Assembly: GCA_026394025.1 (NCBI GenBank)
Contig: JAPKZC010000194.1
Coordinates: 1-6,122 of the forward strand
From: Candidatus Solibacter sp.
Lineage (GTDB): Bacteria; Acidobacteriota; Terriglobia; Bryobacterales; Bryobacteraceae
Length of the DNA: 6,122 nt
Reading direction: 5' to 3'
Made by a program: the position numbers and the translations under genes. Shown here piece after piece: positions 1 to 4,899 of the stretch. The first letter of the stretch is position 1. The number at the start of each line of letters is the position of its first letter. Under the pieces are notes generated by a model. That model did no database searches and was not told where the DNA came from. It was given only the letters and a program-made list of their open reading frames with translations.

Positions 1-1
1 C

Positions 2-694
2 AACGGGAACACCTTCGAATTCGAAGGCCGGCAACTGGCGTGCGAGCATGCCGGACGCCGCGTGGTGCGCTACGAGCACGATGGCTCTGTGACCGTGATC
101 GCCGATAAGTACAACGGCAAGCCGTTGAACTCGCCGAACGACGTGGTGGTGCATCCCGATGGCGGCGTCTGGTTCACTGACCCGCCCTACGGAATCATGG
201 GCAGCTACGAAGGCTTTCCCGCGCGCCAGGAGAACAAAGAAGCCGTCTACCGGGTGGACCCGAAGACGGCACGCATTGAGGTTGTGACCGATGCGCCCGA
301 CAAGCCCAATGGCCTCTGTTTTTCGCACGACTACAAGAAGCTGTACGTAGTGGATACGGGCGCTCCGAGTAACATACAGGTCTTCGACGTGGCGGGCAAC
401 AAACTCAGCGGCGGGCGGTTGTTCACGGACCTGAAGCTCAATGGTAAGTCGGGCGGGTCCGACGGAATCCGCGCGGACGTGGACGGTAACATCTGGGCGG
501 CGGCTCAAGGCGGCGCGGGGTACGACGGCGTACACGTGTTTTCGCCGCAGGGGCAACGCATCGGCATGATCCTGCTGCCGGAGATCTGCGCCAACGTCTG
601 TTTCGGCGGGCCGAAGCGCAACCGGCTGTACATGACAGCCAGCCAGTCCCTTTACTCCGTGTTTGTGGGGACGCGCGGCGCACACCCGTCGTAG
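2..694 (+). CDS. SMP-30/gluconolactonase/LRE family protein, 5' end cut off by window edge
   Basis: This is the C-terminal 230 residues of a six-bladed beta-propeller hydrolase of the SMP-30/gluconolactonase family, whose members typically open sugar lactones with a divalent metal. The reading frame is open from base 2, and the residues before the first possible internal start (GTG at 62) already match the family pattern (FEFEGRQLACEH...GRRVVRYEHDG), so the gene begins upstream of the window. Counting from GTG 62, visible family motifs are NSPNDVVV (residues 23-30), TDPPYG (39-44), KPNG (81-84) and SDGIRADVDGNIW (133-145). By comparison with characterised SMP-30 proteins, Asn83 and Asp134 would be metal ligands and Asn26 would contact substrate. 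The third, acidic ligand lies in the missing N-terminus. The C-terminus (FGGPKRNRLYMTASQSLY) is intact. About 60-130 residues should be missing, including any signal peptide. The true substrate cannot be told from sequence. Confidence 0.9.
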   Translation, partial: NGNTFEFEGRQLACEHAGRRVVRYEHDGSVTVIADKYNGKPLNSPNDVVVHPDGGVWFTDPPYGIMGSYEGFPARQENKEAVYRVDPKTARIEVVTDAPDKPNGLCFSHDYKKLYVVDTGAPSNIQVFDVAGNKLSGGRLFTDLKLNGKSGGSDGIRADVDGNIWAAAQGGAGYDGVHVFSPQGQRIGMILLPEICANVCFGGPKRNRLYMTASQSLYSVFVGTRGAHPS

Positions 695-739
695 CCGTCG
701 CGGTGAAATTCAGACGCGCAGCCAACGCAGCATGTGCGG

Positions 740-758
740 GTAGGGCTTGACTCCCTAC
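740..758 (+). other. Small inverted repeat (hairpin) between the lactonase-like and hydroxylase genes
   Basis: GTAGGG (740-745) and CCCTAC (753-758) form a perfect 6-bp stem around a 7-base loop, 45 bases after the lactonase-like gene's stop codon. No T-tract follows, so it is not a standard intrinsic terminator. It could be a weak transcription end, an mRNA 3' stabilising hairpin, or chance. The remainder of the 122-base gap (695-816) shows no recognisable promoter or other site. Confidence 0.3.
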
Positions 759-816
759 GGGCGCGCACTCTGGGCGTCAAGACACAGGCCGAGCCACTGG
801 AGCATGGCAGGCCGAT

Positions 817-1431
817 GTGGCAGCCAGCGGCGAAGTTCGCGAGCATGCTCCCGCTTCCGCCGCGATAACCGCCTTCGTGGAAAACCACGCAAGGGTCGAG
901 CTTCAGGTGAACCGCCGCCGGCGGCTTCAGGCGGACCTGGCGGGAATCCAGCCCGAGGAATGGACCGCTCACTTCAATACCAGTTACTACGATGGCCTTT
1001 GGAGCGGCGTGGCCCTCCGTACCACGGAAGGCGCGCACGTGCCGTTGTATCCTGATCCGGGCAAGCGCACCTATGTGGATCTGGACGTACTGAAGCGGTG
1101 TCCCTATATCGGCCAGGTGCTGGCGGCGTTTCATTGTCCGCTGCAACTGGTGCGGCTTCTGAAACTCAGTCCGGGTTCCAACATCAAGGAACATCGCGAT
1201 TACAACCTGAGTTATGAGGACGGCGAGGTGCGGATACACATTCCAGTTCAGACTAATCCCGCGGTGGAGTTCGCCGTGGAGGGCAAGCCGTTGGCCATGG
1301 GCGAGCGGGAGTGCTGGTACATCAACTTCAATCTGCCTCACCGGATCCACAATCGCGGCGCCACCGACCGCGTCCACCTGGTCATAGATTGCGTGTTGAA
1401 CGACTGGCTGCGCGGTATGTTTCCGCAGTGA
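817..1431 (+). CDS. Aspartyl/asparaginyl beta-hydroxylase-family (Fe(II)/2-oxoglutarate) protein
   Basis: A cupin-fold, 2-oxoglutarate-dependent oxygenase of the Asp/Asn beta-hydroxylase type (the fold of AspH and LpxO), probably cytoplasmic because no signal peptide or membrane segment is visible. Numbering from GTG 817, the catalytic core runs from about residue 37 to 200. His126 and Asp128 (EHRD), with His175 (NLPH), fit the iron ligands. Arg185 (TDRVHLVID) fits the 2-oxoglutarate carboxylate-binding arginine, while Arg139 and His141 (VRIHIP) match other conserved core positions of AspH. The set is complete, so the protein should be active, but the substrate (protein side chain, free amino acid or lipid) is unknown. 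The start is uncertain. GTG 817 has only a weak GGCAGG upstream. In-frame GTG codons at 877 and 907 would also work, and similarity to the family as I recall it begins only near residue 29. No strong codon-use anomaly is seen. The lactonase-like gene lies 122 bases upstream and the ABC ATPase gene about 59 bases downstream. Confidence 0.85.
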   Translation: MAASGEVREHAPASAAITAFVENHARVELQVNRRRRLQADLAGIQPEEWTAHFNTSYYDGLWSGVALRTTEGAHVPLYPDPGKRTYVDLDVLKRCPYIGQVLAAFHCPLQLVRLLKLSPGSNIKEHRDYNLSYEDGEVRIHIPVQTNPAVEFAVEGKPLAMGERECWYINFNLPHRIHNRGATDRVHLVIDCVLNDWLRGMFPQ

Positions 1432-1490
1432 GGCGCGGCTCCGGGTAGCGCTCGGATGCGCAAGGTGCGGCCTTATGGCACTCTGGAGTG

Positions 1491-2402
1491 ATGCCGGCGG
1501 TGGAAATCGTAAGCGTCACCAAGACTTTCGGTGAGGTCACCGCGGTGGATGACCTCTCCCTCAGCGCGCCCGAAGGCAGCGTCTACGGTTTCATCGGTCC
1601 GAATGGCAGCGGAAAGACGACCACCATTCGCATGATCGTCAACATCTTCTATCCCGATCGGGGGCAGATCCGCGTGCTGGGTGAGGAGATGTCGGGCGCG
1701 CGAAATCACCTGATTGGATACCTCCCCGAGGAGCGCGGCCTTTACCGCAAGATGCAGGTGCGCGCCCTGCTGGAGTTTTTCGGCGAGTTGCGCGGCGGTC
1801 GCAATGTCGGCAAGGAGGTGTCTGCATGGCTTGCGCGCCTTGACCTGGAGCACTGCGCCAATCGGCGCGTGGCCACGCTGAGTAAAGGCATGAGCCAGCG
1901 GGTACAATTCATCGCCGCGGTGGTGCCGGAGCCCAAACTCCTGATCCTGGATGAGCCCTTCACCGGGCTCGATCCGGTGAGTGCCGATGCGCTGCGCGAG
2001 GCCATCCTCGATCTGCGGCGCCGTGGCGCCACGGTCATCCTGAGCACCCACGATATGACGGTGGCGGAAACCATGTGCGATCACATCTGCATGATCTTCC
2101 GGGGGAAGAAGGTGCTGGACGGCACGCTGGCGTCGATTCAGGACCAGTACTCCAACGACACGATCCGCGTGGCCGTGGGCGGAGGTCTCGCCGTGCTGGA
2201 CGATCTGCCTGGTGTGGAAAAGGTGCGCGATCTCGGCCAGGTTCAGGAGTTGCGTATGGCACTGGGCTGCGACCCGCACGAGGTGCTGCGCGCGCTGGTG
2301 GAGCGGACGCGGGTGACTAGCTTTTCAGTCGCGAAACCTTCCTTGCACGACATTTTCGTACGCATCGCCGGACCGGCGGCGGAGGAGGTGGAGGTTGCGT
2401 AA
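1491..2402 (+). CDS. ABC transporter ATP-binding protein, NatA/YhaQ-like
   Basis: Cytoplasmic ATPase of an ABC-2-type exporter. Numbering from ATG 1491, the order of motifs is: Walker A GPNGSGKTT (36-44), a Q-loop region reading YLPEERGLY (77-85) with Glu where most ABC ATPases have Gln, ABC signature LSKGMSQ (130-136), Walker B LLILDEP (150-156) with catalytic Glu155, D-loop GLDP, and H-loop His187 (STHDM). All catalytic residues are present. A C-terminal extension of about 80 residues (from DTIRVAV) resembles the DUF4162-type tail of this subfamily. The start is one of three: GTG 1488, ATG 1491 or GTG 1500. A GGAG at 1485-1488 sits too close to ATG 1491 and slightly far from GTG 1500; ATG is preferred for codon type. 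The gene overlaps the permease gene by 8 bases, so the two products should be made together. The exported substrate is not evident; relatives handle sodium, drugs or peptides. Confidence 0.94.
   Translation: MPAVEIVSVTKTFGEVTAVDDLSLSAPEGSVYGFIGPNGSGKTTTIRMIVNIFYPDRGQIRVLGEEMSGARNHLIGYLPEERGLYRKMQVRALLEFFGELRGGRNVGKEVSAWLARLDLEHCANRRVATLSKGMSQRVQFIAAVVPEPKLLILDEPFTGLDPVSADALREAILDLRRRGATVILSTHDMTVAETMCDHICMIFRGKKVLDGTLASIQDQYSNDTIRVAVGGGLAVLDDLPGVEKVRDLGQVQELRMALGCDPHEVLRALVERTRVTSFSVAKPSLHDIFVRIAGPAAEEVEVA
2381..2394 (+). promoter_or_regulatory. Strong ribosome binding site for the TTG-started permease
   Basis: The bases GGAGGAGGTGGAGG lie inside the last codons of the ATPase gene. AGGAGG at 2383-2388 is a perfect anti-16S match placed 6 bases before the TTG at 2395. 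This site decides the start: no ATG lies nearby in frame until codon 7, and the residues encoded from TTG (MRKILLMAKRDY) are the usual beginning of this permease family. Confidence 0.75.
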
Positions 2403-3717
2403 GATTCTGCTGATGGCCAAGCGCGATTACGTCGAAAGCGTGCGCACCAAGGCCTTCATTATCGGGCTCGTGGTGGCGCCGCTGCTGTTCGGCGGCGGCT
2501 TTCTCGGGATTGCCATCTTGAAGAAGCAGCCCGACCTGCACGAGAAACGCATCGCGGTGCTGGACCGCACGGCGCTGGTGGCGCCGGCTCTGGTGCGGGC
2601 AGTGGCGGAGAAGAACGCCAAGGAAGCGTACGACAAGATCACGCACGCGCAGACCGCGGCGCTTTATGTGCTGCAAGCGGTGGCGCCGGCCGCGGGCGAT
2701 GCGGAAGCGCAGCGGCTGGCGCTCTCGGACCGCGTCCGCAGCCGCGAACTCTTCGCCTTTCTGGAGATCTGGCCGCAAGCGCTTCACCCCGGCCGGGAGA
2801 CCAAGCCCAAGGCTCCGGGCGTGGCCTACTACACCAATGCGGGCGGCATCGATACCACGCGCAACTGGCTGCGCGAACCGCTCAACCGCGCCGTGCGTAG
2901 CGTGCAACTGGCACAACTCGGCGTGGAGGATGGCCATTTCGAGGACCTGCTGACTCCCGTGGCCATCGATCCGATGAGCCTGCTAATGCGCGATGCCAGG
3001 ACCGGCGCGCTGCAACAGGCGAAAAAGAAGGACGAGATTGCAGACTTCGCCGCACCGTTTGGGATGGTGCTGATGCTGATCATGATCGTCATGGTGGGCA
3101 CCGCACCCATGCTCTCCGCCGTCACCGAGGACAAGAACCAGCGCATCTTCGAAATGCTGCTGGGCCTGGCCACTCCCATGGAACTGATGGCGGCGCGCGT
3201 GCTGGCGGCGCTCGGCCGTTCGCTCACCAGTTCGGCGTTCTACATTTGCGGCGCGCTTCTGGTGCTCCAAGGGATGGCGATGATGGGCTCGATACCGCTC
3301 CATCTGCTGCCCTGGTTCTTCGTCTACCTGGTGGCGTACGTGACCATGCTGAGCAGTTTCGCCTCCGCACTGGGCGCCGCCTGCAACAGCCCGCAGGACG
3401 CGCAGAATCTGGCGACGGTGCTGGTGGCGCCGATCATGATTCCGTTCTTTGTGATGATGCCGGTGATGACAGCTCCCAACGGCGCAATGGCCACGGCGAT
3501 GAGCCTGTTCCCACCGTTCACGCCTGTGCTCATGCTGCTGCGCCAGTGCATGCCGATGGGAGTTCCGGCCTGGCAGCCCTGGGTAGGACTGGTGGGCATC
3601 CTGCTGTGGACCGCAGGAATTACGTGGGTCGCCGCGCGCATTTTCCGGGTCGGTATTTTGATGCAGGGGCAGCCACCGAAGCTCTCTGAGATCATTCGCT
3701 GGGCTTGGGCGAAGTAG
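2395..3717 (+). CDS. ABC-2 type transporter permease, NatB/YhaP-like
   Basis: Membrane partner of the preceding ATPase, with the layout of the ABC2_membrane_3 family: a short cytoplasmic N-terminus (MRKILLMAKRDYVESVRTK), a first membrane segment at about residues 20-43, a large extracytoplasmic domain at about 44-218, and then roughly five more segments near 220-240, 268-292, 303-328, 340-360 and 396-416. After the second segment the conserved cytoplasmic motif VTEDKNQRIFEMLL (243-256) is the expected contact with the ATPase. The C-terminus ARIFRVGILMQG...PKLSEIIRW is typical of this subfamily, and 440 residues is a normal length. Translation starts at TTG 2395, 8 bases inside the ATPase gene, behind a strong Shine-Dalgarno sequence, which suggests translational coupling and a homodimeric or 2:2 exporter made from this gene pair. 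The stop codon touches the stop of the opposing gene. The substrate is unknown. Confidence 0.92.
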   Translation: MRKILLMAKRDYVESVRTKAFIIGLVVAPLLFGGGFLGIAILKKQPDLHEKRIAVLDRTALVAPALVRAVAEKNAKEAYDKITHAQTAALYVLQAVAPAAGDAEAQRLALSDRVRSRELFAFLEIWPQALHPGRETKPKAPGVAYYTNAGGIDTTRNWLREPLNRAVRSVQLAQLGVEDGHFEDLLTPVAIDPMSLLMRDARTGALQQAKKKDEIADFAAPFGMVLMLIMIVMVGTAPMLSAVTEDKNQRIFEMLLGLATPMELMAARVLAALGRSLTSSAFYICGALLVLQGMAMMGSIPLHLLPWFFVYLVAYVTMLSSFASALGAACNSPQDAQNLATVLVAPIMIPFFVMMPVMTAPNGAMATAMSLFPPFTPVLMLLRQCMPMGVPAWQPWVGLVGILLWTAGITWVAARIFRVGILMQGQPPKLSEIIRWAWAK

Positions 3718-4395
3718 TCATTTTGCCCCGTACCTGACCAACACCATTTCGGCGTCTTTCACCTGGCCGACGCCCGGCGCATACCACTTGTGATCGCGTA
3801 GCCCCTTTTCGATCGCGCTCGATTCCACCACGTGGACGCACTTCTCGAACGTCCCGGCCGGCGTGATGACCTTCTCGCTGACGGAGAGAATCTCGAAACG
3901 GTCCATGGCAACGCCGGGCGCATGCTCCTGATAGAACCGCTGCCCCGGCTTGGGCGCGCCGGGCATCATCATGCCGAATTTCGCGCCGTTGACGCCGGAG
4001 AGCCAGGCGCCTTCGTGCCGCACCACTTTGCCGTTCTTGTACACGTCCACGTCCTCGCCGAAATAGTAGACGTCGTTGGTGACGGAATCGATGGCGAAGT
4101 AATCGCGTGTCAACTCGACCGTTTGGCCGTTTCTCAGCTCGCGATCTTCCACCACGCGCGTTTCCACGCCGTCGATCCGCTTGGTCTCGTTCAAGACCGT
4201 CAAGGTGTCGCGGTCCTTGCCGTGCCGGTAGGCGAGCGTGTATCCGGGCGTCAGGTTGAAGTAGGGGTTTGCGCCCTTGACACCGAGTGTCTCCTTGTCC
4301 ACAGCGAAGACCGATTGCCAGTCCTTCGCGGGCTGCGCGGCGAGCGCCCCGGCGCTCGCCAGCAGAAGTCCGATGCACAGAAGTTTGTAGCTCAT
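3718..4395 (-). CDS. Exported protein of unknown function, coupled to the PepSY-like gene
   Basis: A 225-residue protein with a clear signal peptide (MSYKLLCIGLLLASAGALAA, cleavage expected after residue 19 or 20), so it should act in the periplasm. The Cys at position 7 is too early in the leader for a lipobox, so I do not call it a lipoprotein. The mature part is rich in beta-strand-like stretches: NPYFNLTPGYTLAY (43-56), an IDGVETRVVEDRE segment (74-86), DYFAIDSVTNDVYYFGEDVDVY (98-119, acidic and aromatic), MMMPGAPKPGQRFYQEHAPGVAMDR (142-166) and KWYAPGVG (203-210). I recall similar secreted proteins of unassigned function in many soil bacteria, but no activity is known to me. A pair of Cys within the mature chain is absent (only Cys186), so no internal disulfide is expected. 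The ATG overlaps the stop of the PepSY-like gene in an ATGA junction, and there is only weak Shine-Dalgarno sequence, both of which point to translation coupled to that gene and a related job. Confidence 0.85.
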   Translation of the reverse strand: MSYKLLCIGLLLASAGALAAQPAKDWQSVFAVDKETLGVKGANPYFNLTPGYTLAYRHGKDRDTLTVLNETKRIDGVETRVVEDRELRNGQTVELTRDYFAIDSVTNDVYYFGEDVDVYKNGKVVRHEGAWLSGVNGAKFGMMMPGAPKPGQRFYQEHAPGVAMDRFEILSVSEKVITPAGTFEKCVHVVESSAIEKGLRDHKWYAPGVGQVKDAEMVLVRYGAK

Positions 4396-4844
4396 TGGTC
4401 TTTGGTTTCGGTGCCGTCGGCTTTTACCAATACGGCTAGTTTCTTACCGGCCTTGGTGGTGTAGGCGGCTTCGTACAAGGTAATGCCGGCCCTGGTCACG
4501 GTTTCCACCATGCCGAGTCTGCCTGTGCCCACCGTCTTCTGAATTGCCGCTTTGGCCAGGGCCGGAATGCTGTCGATGGCGACCTGTTCCTCCACTACGA
4601 TCAGGCCGCCCTTGCTATCCACGTTGAAGTCCCGGTGCTTGCCGTTCACCAGGGTTTCCACTTCGTACTGGGTGACGCCCTTCTCGGTCTCCTTGGCGAT
4701 ATTCTTGACTTCGGCGCCCTTGGTTTGTTCCTGAACGGTCTTCTGGACCGCGGGCGGCAGATCCTTCACCGCCAGCGATTTCGCCGCCACAGCCAGACCG
4801 GCGGCAACTGCGAGGGACAAGACTATGCGAACCGTCAATTTCAT
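4392..4844 (-). CDS. Exported PepSY-like domain protein
   Basis: A 150-residue periplasmic protein with a signal peptide at residues 1-21 (MKLTVRIVLSLAVAAGLAVAA). The mature chain holds two similar halves of the PepSY-like type. The first is residues 26-88: a helix LPPAVQKTVQEQTKG followed by strands including TQYEVETLVNGKHRDFNVDSKG. The second is residues 90-148: a helix IPALAKAAIQKTVGTG followed by ITLYEAAYTTKAGKKLAVLVKADG. This tandem helix-plus-sheet layout is known from PepSY and PepSY-like (BLIP-fold) proteins, which bind or inhibit other exported proteins or act in envelope sensing. The start is well placed: GGAGA at 4851-4855 (minus strand) lies 6 bases before the ATG. The gene follows the histidine kinase by 55 bases and overlaps the next gene by 4 bases. 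By analogy with kinase-linked PepSY proteins it may modulate the kinase sensor domain, but this is inference. Confidence 0.87.
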   Translation of the reverse strand: MKLTVRIVLSLAVAAGLAVAAKSLAVKDLPPAVQKTVQEQTKGAEVKNIAKETEKGVTQYEVETLVNGKHRDFNVDSKGGLIVVEEQVAIDSIPALAKAAIQKTVGTGRLGMVETVTRAGITLYEAAYTTKAGKKLAVLVKADGTETKDQ

Positions 4845-4850
4845 TTGTAC

Positions 4851-4855
4851 TCTCC
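4851..4855 (-). promoter_or_regulatory. Ribosome binding site of the PepSY-like gene
   Basis: GGAGA on the minus strand, 6 bases before the ATG at 4844-4842. It supports that start and shows that the PepSY-like gene is translated independently of the kinase. Confidence 0.65.
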
Positions 4856-4879
4856 GTTGCTCACCTTAACAGGCGCATC

Positions 4880-4895
4880 TGAAAATTCCGTGAAA
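4880..4895 (-). promoter_or_regulatory. Candidate response-regulator site: TTTCA direct repeat with 11-base period
   Basis: On the minus strand TTTCA occurs at 4895-4891 and again at 4884-4880, exactly 11 bases start to start (TTTCACGGAATTTTCA). OmpR/PhoB-family regulators bind such head-to-tail half-sites one helical turn apart. It sits between the kinase stop codon (4900-4902) and the PepSY-like gene start (4844), where it could control the two exported proteins. Only two short half-sites are visible, so chance is possible. Confidence 0.35.
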
Positions 4896-4899
4896 CCGC

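Noticed and set aside
914..925. A 12-base perfect palindrome GCCGCCGGCGGC
   Set aside because: It lies within the coding sequence at a run of Arg codons in GC-rich DNA, where such palindromes arise by chance.
652..1377. A 241-codon open frame on the minus strand opposite the hydroxylase
   Set aside because: It is the antisense shadow of a well-supported family gene, shows no recognisable domain, and is rich in Arg, His and Ala as expected from reading GC-rich coding DNA backward.
1448..1461. A small hairpin (GCGC, 6-base loop, GCGC) between the hydroxylase and ATPase genes
   Set aside because: A 4-bp stem without a T-tract is too short to call a terminator.
1473..2279. A 268-codon open frame on the minus strand opposite the ABC ATPase
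   Set aside because: All ABC motifs are intact on the plus strand. The antisense product is His/Gln/Arg-rich with no recognisable domain.
2317..2937. A 206-codon open frame on the minus strand over the ATPase/permease junction
   Set aside because: It crosses two real genes in antisense and contains a proline run that is simply the complement of the GGAGG-rich ribosome site.
3692..4378. A 228-codon minus-strand frame overlapping the exported-protein gene
   Set aside because: It is Arg/Gly-rich and has no signal peptide or domain. The alternative frame has a signal peptide, an ATGA junction and a family-like sequence.
3832..4464. A 210-codon plus-strand frame opposite the exported proteins
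   Set aside because: It is an antisense shadow with no recognisable domain and no convincing ribosome site.
4866..4895. Possible sigma-70 promoter on the minus strand (TTTCAC, 18-base spacer, TGTTAA)
   Set aside because: Only two of six bases match the -35 consensus and three of six match the -10 consensus, so it is too weak to call, though an activated promoter here is possible.
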